From: an uncultured Bacteroidales bacterium
GTDB taxonomy: Bacteria > Bacteroidota > Bacteroidia > Bacteroidales > Paludibacteraceae
Reading direction: 5' to 3'
Assembly (NCBI GenBank): GCA_946187695.1
Contig: CAMHSB010000002.1
Coordinates: 141,103 to 205,102 of the forward strand
DNA length: 64,000 bases
In this document: in pieces, positions 1 to 8,579 of the stretch
Numbering within the stretch: position 1 is the first letter of the stretch
How the letters are laid out: the number at the start of each line of letters is the position of its first letter
Notes under the pieces: generated by a model
What the model was told of the DNA's origin: nothing
Seen by the model: the letters and a program-made list of their open reading frames with translations, nothing else
Databases searched by the model: none
Position numbers and translations under genes: made by a program

Positions 1-1231
1 AGTCGTTGATATCCACTCCTTCGTCCTTGAAGCCGGAGAAGACCTCCTTGGGTATCGGTGTCTCACGATCCCAGCCGGTGTATATCTTCGTCTGCCGCGC
101 CAGGATACCGCGTTTGTTGTTGAAGATGTAGAACTTGGCGAACGTACTCGTCCGATCCGGTGCCCAGGTGCCGTCCTCTAACTGCTTATAACTGGCCTCG
201 ACGGAATAGTTGGATACGAAATTGAGGTTGATATCCGGCGGCACGTTGATCGCATATTTCTTGATGCGGTACGTGCTATCGTTCACGATATAGAGGTGAC
301 CCGTAAAACCGTAACTCTCTGAGTTAACCGGCACGAAAGCCAGGTCGATACACGGATAACCGTCCACCATGATCGTGTCCATGATATAGTACTGGTAGAA
401 CGTCACGGCGAGGGTAGAGCTCAGCGGCGAGACGAAACGGTTAAAGAGTAGCGTCATACTGTTCTCATTCAGATCCACGTCCTTGAAGATCGCGTTCACG
501 TTCTCGTGGAAAGACTGCGAATCGATGATATCCTCTACTCCGAAGATACGTTTCTTGAGCAGCACTTTCTTCTCACGGTGCGGCTTGCGCTGGTAGTACT
601 CTTCGCCCAAATGCTCACGGATGGACACCGTCACACTCGGATAGACACCCGTCGAGTCGATGTATTTTTGCACAAACTGGAAGTTCTTCCAGAAGCCCTT
701 TTGGAAGTTCATCTTCAGGTTATCCAGCGCAAAGGACATACGGCTGTAAGTCTGCGCCGTGTATTGATCGCCTCCGGTTACGTAGAACGAGTCTTTGCGC
801 GCAATCACGTTCTTGATCAGCTCCACAGCCGGGTTGCCCTTACGTTTGTACTCGCGTTTGCGGTTCTTGGGCGTCACCACGATATCCTGCAATCCGTACA
901 CGTCCGGCGTCAGTTTGACCTTCACGTTCTTACGGCTCTGCCCCTTACGGAGCGTCAACATCTCCGTCTTGTAACCGATCATCTGAAAGTTCAGGGTGTT
1001 GTATCCGGCGCTGTTGCTGATGCTGAAATTACCGTCTATATCCGAGGTCGTACCTACCTCCGAAGGGATCATTCCTTTGTTGGTGGTCGATTTGAGGAAG
1101 TAGATCTGCACGAAGGGTAGGGTCTCTCCCGTATCGCCGTCCACCACTATACCCGATATAGACGTCACTTCCTGTGCCATCACCATCCCGGCGAAGCACA
1201 AGAATAAAAATATGTACCTTAAATGTCTCAC
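1..1231 (-). CDS. DUF5686 / carboxypeptidase-like regulatory domain outer-membrane protein (3' end outside window)
   Basis: Only the first ~410 codons are inside the window; the frame is open to base 1. I translated the minus strand from GTG at 1231. It gives a signal peptide ending in MVMAQ, then a carboxypeptidase-regulatory-like beta-sandwich (SGIVVDGDTGETLPFVQIYF, GTTSDIDGNFSI), a basic linker (KNRKREYKRKGNPAVELI) and the start of a DUF5686 region (LLFNRFVSPLSS, YYIMDTIMVDGYPCIDLAFV). Family members are large surface proteins of Bacteroidota with a predicted C-terminal beta-barrel; their substrate is not known. The GTG overlaps the TGA of the DAHP synthase gene upstream (AAGTGAG), so the two are probably translationally coupled. 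Confidence 0.85.
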   Translation of the reverse strand, partial: MRHLRYIFLFLCFAGMVMAQEVTSISGIVVDGDTGETLPFVQIYFLKSTTNKGMIPSEVGTTSDIDGNFSISNSAGYNTLNFQMIGYKTEMLTLRKGQSRKNVKVKLTPDVYGLQDIVVTPKNRKREYKRKGNPAVELIKNVIARKDSFYVTGGDQYTAQTYSRMSFALDNLKMNFQKGFWKNFQFVQKYIDSTGVYPSVTVSIREHLGEEYYQRKPHREKKVLLKKRIFGVEDIIDSQSFHENVNAIFKDVDLNENSMTLLFNRFVSPLSSTLAVTFYQYYIMDTIMVDGYPCIDLAFVPVNSESYGFTGHLYIVNDSTYRIKKYAINVPPDINLNFVSNYSVEASYKQLEDGTWAPDRTSTFAKFYIFNNKRGILARQTKIYTGWDRETPIPKEVFSGFKDEGVDIND

Positions 1232-2181
1232 TTTTGCTGTTTCAAACTTTCTTCGTGAATGATTTCCCAAATACGCAGGGCAAAATCACCTTTATCTTTT
1301 ATTCGATCAACGATCTCTTTATACCTTTCCGGTTGTAACGGAGCTACGTGGTGCGCTTTCTTCCATTCCCCGATCCGTCGGCTCACGTCCATGCGTGCCG
1401 CAATCGTGTCCCATAACCGCTCATCCAACTCGTCAATCTCTGCCCGCAGCCAGTTGAGTTCGGTGTCTTTTAAATCTTCAATCTCCAATCTCCAATCTCC
1501 AATCTCATCCGGCCTTATCTGCTGCTTTCTGTCGGAAAGCGCTTGCTCCGGATGAGCGTGCACTTCGATCATTGCGCCGTCGAGCCCCAACTCCGCTACC
1601 TTTTTGAGCAGTTCCGGCACTTGGGCGGCATCGCCGCTCATATGACTCGGGTCCAGCAACATCGGTATATCCGGCCGGGCAGTACGCACCTTATGCGCCA
1701 TCGACCAGCACGGCTGGTGGTTACATCCGCGATGAATAGCCATCACCGGCACACCTGCTTTCTCCAATCGTGCGATATTCCCCAACCACAACTCCGCATC
1801 CGCATTCACCGGGTTCTTGATAAAGATTCCTTTTAAATCAAAAATCTTAAATCTTAAATCTAAAATAGCGGAGCAAATAGATTGTACAACAATCGGATTT
1901 GCGGAGCTCCTTGCTCCTATCCACAGATAGTCGATCCCAGCTTTCAATGCCGCCTCTACATGTTCGGGGGTCGCTACTTCGGTCGCTACCTGCACACCGT
2001 ACGTGCGCTTCACTTCCTGCAACCACTCTAACGCAGGCGCACCTACGCCTTGGAACGTGTCCGGGCGCGTACGCGGTTTCCATACGCCCGCGCGAAAGAT
2101 AAACGACGTTCCGCAGATGTCCTTGAGGGCACCTGCGGTCGCGATCACTTGCTCACGCGTCTCTGCGGAACACGGACCCAA
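1228..2181 (-). CDS. bifunctional 3-deoxy-7-phosphoheptulonate synthase / chorismate mutase
   Basis: First step of the shikimate pathway (phosphoenolpyruvate + erythrose 4-phosphate to DAHP) fused to an AroQ-type chorismate mutase. The DAHP synthase barrel covers roughly residues 1-235 with GPCSAE, RAGVWKPRTRP, KNPVNAD, IHRGCNH, LLDPSHMSGD and EVHAHPEQALSD; the mutase covers about 240-317 (ELNWLRAEIDELDERL, RRIGEWKK). This TTG start begins exactly at GPCSAE and would drop the first beta strand. An in-frame ATT at 2200-2202, overlapping the TAA of the upstream gene, would restore KTPIYIL and may be the true start. Two 7-bp tandem arrays encode extra residues: ILDLRFKIFDLK inside the barrel just before KNPVN, and EIGDWRLEIED in the interdomain linker. 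Confidence 0.93.
   Translation of the reverse strand: MGPCSAETREQVIATAGALKDICGTSFIFRAGVWKPRTRPDTFQGVGAPALEWLQEVKRTYGVQVATEVATPEHVEAALKAGIDYLWIGARSSANPIVVQSICSAILDLRFKIFDLKGIFIKNPVNADAELWLGNIARLEKAGVPVMAIHRGCNHQPCWSMAHKVRTARPDIPMLLDPSHMSGDAAQVPELLKKVAELGLDGAMIEVHAHPEQALSDRKQQIRPDEIGDWRLEIEDLKDTELNWLRAEIDELDERLWDTIAARMDVSRRIGEWKKAHHVAPLQPERYKEIVDRIKDKGDFALRIWEIIHEESLKQQK
1479..1506. repeat. 7-bp tandem array (CAATCTC x4) inside DAHP synthase/chorismate mutase
   Basis: Four exact copies of CAATCTC in a row, read on the coding strand as GAGATTG and translated as EIGDWRLEIED in the linker between the two enzyme domains. The same word family (CAATCTT/C) recurs at 42751 in an unrelated gene. Confidence 0.9.
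1835..1869. repeat. 7-bp tandem array (AAATCTT-like x5) inside the DAHP synthase barrel
   Basis: Five 7-bp units: aaatcaa, aaatctt, aaatctt, aaatcta, aaatagc. It encodes ILDLRFKIFDLK between the conserved ARSSANPIVVQSI and KNPVN segments, where family members have a short loop. Confidence 0.85.
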
Positions 2182-2197
2182 TATGTAGATCGGCGTC

Positions 2198-2677
2198 TTA
2201 ATAGGTCAACTGCATACGGAAGAAAGCGTCTTCCGGAGTAAAATCATCATAGAAATAATCGGAAATGGTAATGATGATCTCCACAAAACCGACACCGAGG
2301 GCATAGTCGATATGCTGCTGGTATTGATACGGACTCTGCGTGCCATCACCATTGTCCTGGTAGATCAACTCGTAAGTCGTCTCCGGCAGCGCTACTTGGA
2401 ACGCACTCTTCGTGCCATGATGATACTCATGGAAGATGGTTACATCCCCAAAATCATATACGTCCTGTGTCAAACCCTCCACCGGTACATGGACGAAATA
2501 CTGGTTTGTGTTCGTGTCAAACTGCCATTCGTTCGCTGCCACCGGTATATCCACCGTCATCTTGTGGAACGAACAAGGTGTCTGCGTGTGGTTACACGTA
2601 CACGGATCATTCTTCTCGCATCCGGCAAACACCATGCTCACCGCTGCTACCATTGCTATAAAAAGATATTTTTTCAT
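2198..2677 (-). CDS. small lipoprotein of unknown function
   Basis: 159 residues from MKKYLFIA. The signal peptide ends in a lipobox (MVFAGC), so the product is probably anchored to the outer membrane. The mature part is Cys-rich at first (CEKNDPCTCNHTQTPC) and then beta-rich and acidic, with no catalytic motif I recognise. The open frame extends eight codons further upstream, but the lipoprotein signal and the promoter at 2699-2729 (whose start site must lie close to 2690) fix the start at 2677. The stop overlaps a possible ATT start of the DAHP synthase gene. It may be transcribed together with that gene by chance of position rather than function. Confidence 0.8.
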   Translation of the reverse strand: MKKYLFIAMVAAVSMVFAGCEKNDPCTCNHTQTPCSFHKMTVDIPVAANEWQFDTNTNQYFVHVPVEGLTQDVYDFGDVTIFHEYHHGTKSAFQVALPETTYELIYQDNGDGTQSPYQYQQHIDYALGVGFVEIIITISDYFYDDFTPEDAFFRMQLTY

Positions 2678-2698
2678 ACTCCAAAACCTTTGCGGCTG

Positions 2699-2729
2699 CA
2701 AAATTACTACAAATATTTGGAATATGCAA
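2699..2729 (-). promoter_or_regulatory. Bacteroidota promoter for the small lipoprotein gene
   Basis: On the minus strand TTGC (2729-2726) and TAATTTTG (2706-2699), spaced as in the Bacteroidota sigma-ABfr consensus TTTG-N19-21-TAnnTTTG. It lies 22 bp ahead of the start codon. Confidence 0.75.
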
Positions 2730-2808
2730 GATTTTTAGCAAAAAAAGAAGTCTAAGCTAGAAATCGCTATACTTACGGGGTTATGTCGGGTCAATAACGC
2801 GACCATCA

Positions 2809-2978
2809 CGGGACCACGTCCCGAGAACGACCTAAGGAGAACCCAAGCAAGTCCATTTTCATGCCTCTTGTCTGAGACTTTGACCTAAGTCTCATTCGCA
2901 TCTCGTTCGCATTACGGACGTCCTAGTCCGGTCCCTTTCCGGCTTTACGTCGTCTATTGTCCCGGCATTTGATGCCGG
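2809..2978. repeat. hairpin-rich intergenic element, copy 1
   Basis: The gap between the zinc-ribbon gene and the lipoprotein promoter holds several perfect small hairpins: CGGGAC/GTCCCG (2809-2823), TGAGACTT/AAGTCTCA (2873-2894), GGAC-GTCC and CCGG stems within 2911-2965, and CCGGCAT/ATGCCGG (2962-2978). Bases 2911-2965 recur with one mismatch at 3715-3769. None is followed by a T-run, so these are not ordinary terminators. Confidence 0.85.
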
Positions 2979-2984
2979 TGTCAT

Positions 2985-3650
2985 TTATTCTTCGCCTATC
3001 CGGAACACTTTCTTCACTTTCCTCTCCATCCGTTTGTTGATTTCGTCATAAATCTTCCGGGTGTACGGATGTAACTTCGCGCAATCTACTGTCTCAAGCG
3101 TCTCTTTGCATTCCTCGAACATACCGGCTTCGCGATATAGCTCCGCCTTAAACATTAGATCCTCAGGCCTTGTCATATCAGCTAAAGCAATATATCTTTG
3201 TATTTTGCTAACAAAGAATTCGAATTCCTCTTTGGGCGGATTCGGTTCAAACGGAGGTTCAAGGATGAATGTCCCGCTCTCGTCATAAAAACGATAATAG
3301 GCATCGTTATACCCATGAATAAGGTTCATTAGAATGATGCATCTGTCGTGATCGTCAATAGTCGCGTCCTCTTTAAATTGTTCATAGGCTTCCTTCCATT
3401 GGGAATACGAAAGTCTTCCCCGTTCATCAGACATGCTATCTCCTGTTCGTCCTTCCTGCTTGTAATGCAGATAATACTTGCTGCACCGAGGGCACTTCTG
3501 TACCGGCGAGACCCTGGGCATCATAGGACCCACGGTTTTTCCGTCAGACCAACTTGTTGCCCCCATTCCATTACCGGAAATCAGAGATAACAATTCCTTC
3601 TCCTCCCCGCAGAACGGACATTTGACGATTCGTGTATTACCTTTTTGCAT
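2985..3650 (-). CDS. conserved hypothetical zinc-ribbon protein
   Basis: 221 residues. Two Cys pairs at the N-terminus (CPFCGEE near residue 11, CPRCSKYY near residue 53) form a probable zinc ribbon. The rest is charged and helical, with a C-terminal stretch resembling one or two TPR-like helical hairpins (DLMFKAELYREAGMFEECKE). No signal peptide, so cytosolic. Function not recognised. It lies alone between two copies of a hairpin-rich repeat and is followed within 20 bp by the hairpin of copy 1. Confidence 0.75.
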   Translation of the reverse strand: MQKGNTRIVKCPFCGEEKELLSLISGNGMGATSWSDGKTVGPMMPRVSPVQKCPRCSKYYLHYKQEGRTGDSMSDERGRLSYSQWKEAYEQFKEDATIDDHDRCIILMNLIHGYNDAYYRFYDESGTFILEPPFEPNPPKEEFEFFVSKIQRYIALADMTRPEDLMFKAELYREAGMFEECKETLETVDCAKLHPYTRKIYDEINKRMERKVKKVFRIGEE

Positions 3651-3714
3651 AAGAGATGTTTAACGTTATTAAAAACTTTGTTCTCCCTTCTATTTTCGCG
3701 ACCATTTCGCGATC

Positions 3715-3780
3715 ATTACGGACGTCCTAGTCCGGTCCCTTTCCGGTTTTACGTCGTCTATTGTCCCGGATGCCATCCGG
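3715..3780. repeat. hairpin-rich intergenic element, copy 2
   Basis: Bases 3715-3769 match 2911-2965 at 54 of 55 positions. As in copy 1 the element ends in a perfect hairpin at its right end, but with different stem bases (CCGGAT/ATCCGG, 3766-3780). A TCGCGA/TCGCGA palindrome lies just to its left near 3695. It sits just 3' of the gene ending at 3811. Confidence 0.88.
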
Positions 3781-3810
3781 TGCCCTTGACAGGCTATCCG
3801 CCAAGTCAAA

Positions 3811-4299
3811 TTATTTTACCTTTGAGAAGTGGAATACAACTTTCTTGTAGTCTTTCTCTCGATAGACTAAAGTATCGCTATTGGATAAAAGGATCTTATA
3901 GCAATTATGAATAGGCACGTCCACAATATCCATCGTCGCGTATTCGCGCAACTCTTTCTTATTTTTCTCCCAGCGGAACCATCCGTTCCCATGATACTTC
4001 AGGTCTTCCTCCTGGACATCTTCTGACTCGTCCCATTCTTTTCCCCAGAACATCTGCGCCTCCTCATCGTAATCATCGTAATAGACCTTATACCATCCCG
4101 GCTTATCCGAACTATGCCATTTACCAACTAGCTTCGGATCCGCATGAGGAACATCCGCTTCCATATATCCGACACCATCCGTAGGATATTCATTCTCCAT
4201 GTGCATCCCGTGTGAACGATGATACAGCACATACCCAACGGTTGCCGCGGCAGCAAGGGCCAAGATACAAAGTATTATAATGACTATTCGCTTCTTCAT
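3811..4299 (-). CDS. membrane-anchored hypothetical protein
   Basis: 162 residues with one N-terminal membrane segment (VIIILCILALAAAATVGYVL) and a periplasmic domain rich in Trp, Tyr and acidic residues (KLVGKWHSSDKPGWYKVYY, GKEWDESEDV, NGWFRWEK), perhaps a small lipocalin-like beta-barrel of the kind seen in uncharacterised Bacteroidales proteins. The start ATG overlaps the stop of the transglutaminase-like gene by four bases (ATGA), so the two are almost certainly co-translated. Function unknown. Confidence 0.78.
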   Translation of the reverse strand: MKKRIVIIILCILALAAAATVGYVLYHRSHGMHMENEYPTDGVGYMEADVPHADPKLVGKWHSSDKPGWYKVYYDDYDEEAQMFWGKEWDESEDVQEEDLKYHGNGWFRWEKNKKELREYATMDIVDVPIHNCYKILLSNSDTLVYREKDYKKVVFHFSKVK

Positions 4300-5843
4300 T
4301 TGATTGCAATGATTTGTGCTTGTTGGTTATTCATACCCGGCATGGTCTTTCCAACCCCGGCATTGATATACGTCGGATCGCACACCACATACTTGCGGTT
4401 GTTATATCTCAACCAATCGCCGTTGACCTCATTATTAAATGCCACAGCTGCCGCCAGATGCCCCGGATAGTAGAGTAATACCACATCCAGTCCCACTAAA
4501 TCGCGTACCAGTCGCGAGAACAGAATGGCGCGGTCTTCACAATCGCTATAGGGGTAATAGAGCGTCTCTTGCGGGAAGAAGGCACGGTCATGCCCCCATA
4601 TCTTATTGTCATACCCATACTCGAATGCAGTCTGTACCCAGTTAAGCAGTATGCCCACAGCCTCCTTTTCATTCATGTCAGCAATGGTCTTCTTCAGTGA
4701 CGGATAGAGCATGTCCTTCACGGATTTCTCTATCGGTGTATTGACATAAGCAGCCCAGCGAGAGTTAGGACTACCGATGACGCACGACTGCGGATATTCG
4801 TTAAAGAAATCGATCATGTTCTTGTTCAGACTCACTGACGCCGTAACTCCCTTATTGGAAGAAAGCGTTCGCTTGGGTGTCGGTTCTTTGCTTAGGAGCG
4901 GTAACTGCTTCAACTGCAAGGAGATAGATTTCTCTTTGTTGTAGTTCGCCTTGGTAATCTGCATCTCCACAACTTTGGGAGTCGTCACGTTGTAAAATTT
5001 GACGCCATCCAAGATGTAGTAATAGTAATCAAACAGGTCGTACAGACTAGCCGCTAACATATACAGATTCGTTTTATCCATCCCGAGTCGAATGCGATAA
5101 CCCGATTGTGTCATCAGAAAGGCCTGCGCCAAGACGGCTTCATTCGTTTTGCCGTATTGTTTTTCTGTCACGGCTCGCAACATCTGCATATATGCCCAAT
5201 CGCAAAGAGCATTCGCTTTGCGTGCATTAAGTGCCGTACTGATTGTGATATCATATCGGCTATCGGATAACTGCTTCCATGCATCAGCTATCGCGTTCTC
5301 ACTCAGAGCTCGCAACTTGAGATTATCATTCTGAGGGAAGCCGATGGTTACTAAGTTCCCGAAATAACTGATGGACACTTTTTTATACGGCTCCTCTTTC
5401 GGTTGCACCGGAGCAATCGGTTCCGGAGCCGGTGGAGGTGTCGGAACAACCACTACTTTCGGCTTCACCGCGATCTCTATAGGCTTTGCATCTATTGTCG
5501 GTTTCGGCGTGTCTAATGGTTTGATATCCTCCTTTGGCTGCGGCTTCTCTTCTTCCTTCGGCTGTGGCGTAGGTTTCGGTTCCTCATACACTACCGGAGG
5601 AATCTCTTTCTCCTCTTTGGGCTTCTCTGCCTGATGAACAGGGAAAGACTCCCATTTCTGGCGCATGAAGTCAGCATACTCGTCATTGATGCGCTTACGG
5701 AACGCATCAAATTCAGCCTGCTTGTCAGCCTTAAACTGATCAAACTGATCCGTTTGCTTTTGCTTGAACTTGTCAAACGCACTTTGCTGCGCCATCATCG
5801 GCACGGCACATAGCATGATTCCCAATAAAATCCCTTTTCGCAT
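4296..5843 (-). CDS. secreted transglutaminase-like (cysteine protease fold) protein
   Basis: 515 residues. Signal peptide (ILLGIMLCAVPMMAQ), a charged coiled-coil region (about 20-70), a long Pro/Glu/Lys-rich linker (about 72-165), and a C-terminal globular region. The catalytic Cys-His-Asp order of the transglutaminase superfamily can be seen: YSDCEDRAILF (about residue 435), YYPGHLAAAV (about 460) and VVCDPTYINAG (about 490). Proteins of this type in Bacteroidota are periplasmic or surface-associated, and their substrates are not known. A long proline-rich arm suggests it reaches across the periplasm or cell wall. Start is the first ATG; the next gene overlaps by four bases. Confidence 0.82.
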   Translation of the reverse strand: MRKGILLGIMLCAVPMMAQQSAFDKFKQKQTDQFDQFKADKQAEFDAFRKRINDEYADFMRQKWESFPVHQAEKPKEEKEIPPVVYEEPKPTPQPKEEEKPQPKEDIKPLDTPKPTIDAKPIEIAVKPKVVVVPTPPPAPEPIAPVQPKEEPYKKVSISYFGNLVTIGFPQNDNLKLRALSENAIADAWKQLSDSRYDITISTALNARKANALCDWAYMQMLRAVTEKQYGKTNEAVLAQAFLMTQSGYRIRLGMDKTNLYMLAASLYDLFDYYYYILDGVKFYNVTTPKVVEMQITKANYNKEKSISLQLKQLPLLSKEPTPKRTLSSNKGVTASVSLNKNMIDFFNEYPQSCVIGSPNSRWAAYVNTPIEKSVKDMLYPSLKKTIADMNEKEAVGILLNWVQTAFEYGYDNKIWGHDRAFFPQETLYYPYSDCEDRAILFSRLVRDLVGLDVVLLYYPGHLAAAVAFNNEVNGDWLRYNNRKYVVCDPTYINAGVGKTMPGMNNQQAQIIAIK

Positions 5844-6023
5844 ATGTTATATATGTTTCTCTTTCTATTTGGCTTTTTACTTTGTAATCTGCTCTTTGAT
5901 GACAAAACAAATTACATCATTGTATATGCTTTGAGTCTCCCTGCGCTATCTTTTGGCCGTCATCAGTTGCCAGTACTTAGTTATGTACTCTCGATATCTA
6001 ACATGAGTTCTCAAATGTGTGTA

Positions 6024-8564
6024 TTATTGAATTTTATCTTTTCTAACTGCACGAACTCGTGCATTTATTATATACCAAGACGAGTTTTGGCTCAAATGAG
6101 TTTGTTCATATGATCCATTATATATATATATCACATACGGATACTTTGTCCCTTTTGATGAGGTCCAATAGTTCGCATAGTAATATGCCGATCCTGGGCG
6201 TCCATATCCATCGTCATAATAAGTTTGTACCCATCCGGTGGTTACTTGTCGTGCTATTTGTTCAAGTTCATACATGTCTGGAAGATACCAGTCATCATAT
6301 CCTGCAAGTGTATAATTTTGACATGTATTTACCGCAGTTTGCCAATCCATTTCGCCGAGATCTTGAGACACATGATACTTATATCCGCCATAACTAACTA
6401 TTGGAAGTAAAGAGTAAGCATACATTTCTTTAGTAACTAAGACCTGTTCTCCGTATACGGTTCCATTAATGTTAGTTGCATAAGCACGAATGTAATAATT
6501 AGTAGATTGTAGATTAATCCCGGTGATTTGACTAGAATAGTATCCACCTCCCGTGCCATCTGAAGTTTTAGTATCGCTTATAGTTGGGTAAGGAAATGTA
6601 CTCCAACATACACCTCGTTCAGTAATAGGGAAGCCACCATCATCTGTTATATTTCCACCTGAAATTGCTGATGTTCGGGTTATACTCTCTACTTCTAATG
6701 TCTCTACAGTTGGTAAACCATCTTTAGTTATAAATGATTTTTGTGCACTATAACTAGTCGCTACATTAGTAGTAGCATATGCACGCACATAATAAGTCGT
6801 GTTAGGCTGTAGATTTGCCAAATAACACATATAATCGTTATTCAATTGTTTACCGCCCGCTGTATTTGTTTGATCTTCTATAGTCGGAGTTGGCAAAGTT
6901 GACCAGCACACTCCGCTTTCTAATAATTCGGACGCACCGCTTAAATCGGTTACTTTAATTGAAACGGATGCAGTGATCGCGGTAGTATCTGTAATATTAC
7001 CTAACGTCACGACAGCTTTACCGTCTTTAGTGGCAATTTTAATAACTTGACCATAAGAGGTTCCATTTTCGTTAATAGCATACGATCGAGTAAAATATTC
7101 AGTTTCTGGTTGTAAATCTATGATGGTAGAACTGAAAACTCCCATCCCCTTACCATTAGGTATTTTAATATCCTCTGTGGTAGGTTCTGAATTTTGTTGA
7201 CTATAAACAAAACCACGTTCTGAGACATTGTATCCCCATGTTTCAGTCACTTCTCCCTCAACACGAATAGTTGTTGCTGTGCTACTAACTTGCTTGGTTT
7301 TCACAATAGGTAAACCATCTGTTGTAGTGATGCTAATTTGTTTACTATACGTTGTTCCTGTCTCATTGGTCGCAAACGCGCGCACATAATACGTGGTGCC
7401 TATTTGTAGATTTCTGACATTTCCTTGATATGATCCTAATCCTCTTCCTACAGAAATAGTGGCATCTTCTGTTGTTGGATATTGTGTGGTAGCATAACAG
7501 AAACCGCGCTCCGTAACAGCAATATCACAATCAGAGACAACCGTACCATACGCTGTGAAACCGGTTGCAGTTACGGAGGTTATTGAATCCGTTTTTACTA
7601 CAGCTAAACCATCCAATGTAGTGATAATAATCTGCTCTCCATAGGTCGTTTTAGTACTATTAGTTGCATACGTGCGGACATAATAAGTTGTATTCTCAGT
7701 CAAATCCTTCATCGTGCTGGTAAACTCACCTATACCAGATCCATCATCCGTACAGTCATCATCTACTGTCGGATCCGGACGCTTGCTCCAACATGTTCCG
7801 CGTTTAGTTACTGAGAATCCACCATCGCTGACCACTTTACCTTTACACTTCGCTGAGTGAGCAGTGATACGGATAACAGAATCGGTTACAACAACTGCAA
7901 CACCTTCCTCTGTCGTGAACTTTATTTGTAACGTGTCATAGGCTGTACCCATTTTGTTTGTTGCATATGCACGAGCATAATAGATGGTGTTGTACTCCAA
8001 ATTTTTCAAAGTACTTGTAAAAGCACCAAGACCAGCACCATCCGTTGTATGCAAGCCGTCTACAGTAGGATAAGGATCCGGCCCATAGCAGATACCGCGA
8101 GCAGTAACACGCAAACGTCCATCGGTCATAACTTCACCGCCCATGATAACCTCATCGGCTTTCAATGATTGGATCGGTGTTGTTTTTACGGTTGGTTTAG
8201 ACGGTCCCTCAACCTCTATTACTCCTAAATCCACTTCAGCTTGGCCATAGCCACCCAATCCTACTTTTTTAGGAATACAGGTGGAATCCCCAGCAAGCAG
8301 GTAATATTCTCCATCTATTTCGTTAACTCGTACTTTGAGTGAGAATAATCCTCCTGCATCAGTTTGTGTCTGACAATGGGTGTCCTTTCCATTTGTCACT
8401 TTAACAGTCAGATCCGCAAAAGGATTGGTGGTATTTATATACACCACTTGTCCGTGATATTCTACAACATCATTTAATTCATCTTTGTTACATCCAACAA
8501 AGAATGTACTATTGCTAATAATAAGTGTGGCTAATAAGCCAAACCAAGTGAATTGTCTTTTCAT
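6024..8564 (-). CDS. repeat lipoprotein with six fibronectin-like repeats and C-terminal DUF1566-type domain
   Basis: 846 residues. Lipoprotein signal peptide (STFFVGC), an N-terminal carboxypeptidase-regulatory-like domain (GQVVYINTTNPFADLTVKV), then six ~95-residue repeats each marked by TARGICYG/TERGFCYA-type and TYYVRAYATN-type motifs. The C-terminal ~125 residues (CQNYTLAGYDDWYLPDMYEL, ANYWTSS, ARVRAVRK) match the DUF1566/FISUMP pattern, a sugar- or protein-binding-like fold of unknown activity. Bases 7732-8243 are identical to 11494-12005 of the neighbouring paralogue. Last gene of the operon that begins at 16606. Confidence 0.88.
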   Translation of the reverse strand: MKRQFTWFGLLATLIISNSTFFVGCNKDELNDVVEYHGQVVYINTTNPFADLTVKVTNGKDTHCQTQTDAGGLFSLKVRVNEIDGEYYLLAGDSTCIPKKVGLGGYGQAEVDLGVIEVEGPSKPTVKTTPIQSLKADEVIMGGEVMTDGRLRVTARGICYGPDPYPTVDGLHTTDGAGLGAFTSTLKNLEYNTIYYARAYATNKMGTAYDTLQIKFTTEEGVAVVVTDSVIRITAHSAKCKGKVVSDGGFSVTKRGTCWSKRPDPTVDDDCTDDGSGIGEFTSTMKDLTENTTYYVRTYATNSTKTTYGEQIIITTLDGLAVVKTDSITSVTATGFTAYGTVVSDCDIAVTERGFCYATTQYPTTEDATISVGRGLGSYQGNVRNLQIGTTYYVRAFATNETGTTYSKQISITTTDGLPIVKTKQVSSTATTIRVEGEVTETWGYNVSERGFVYSQQNSEPTTEDIKIPNGKGMGVFSSTIIDLQPETEYFTRSYAINENGTSYGQVIKIATKDGKAVVTLGNITDTTAITASVSIKVTDLSGASELLESGVCWSTLPTPTIEDQTNTAGGKQLNNDYMCYLANLQPNTTYYVRAYATTNVATSYSAQKSFITKDGLPTVETLEVESITRTSAISGGNITDDGGFPITERGVCWSTFPYPTISDTKTSDGTGGGYYSSQITGINLQSTNYYIRAYATNINGTVYGEQVLVTKEMYAYSLLPIVSYGGYKYHVSQDLGEMDWQTAVNTCQNYTLAGYDDWYLPDMYELEQIARQVTTGWVQTYYDDGYGRPGSAYYYANYWTSSKGTKYPYVIYIYNGSYEQTHLSQNSSWYIINARVRAVRKDKIQ
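7732..8243. repeat. 512-bp block identical to 11494-12005
   Basis: I compared the two stretches base by base and found no mismatch between 7732 and 8243 against 11494-12005 (offset 3762); mismatches resume at 8244/12006. The block codes for the C-terminal part of the N-domain and the first two repeats in both lipoproteins. Confidence 0.93.
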
Positions 8565-8579
8565 ATTTTTAGTTTAAAT

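Noticed and set aside
506..1120. 204-codon plus-strand frame near the left edge
   Set aside because: Antisense to the DUF5686 gene, whose translation shows a signal peptide and family motifs.
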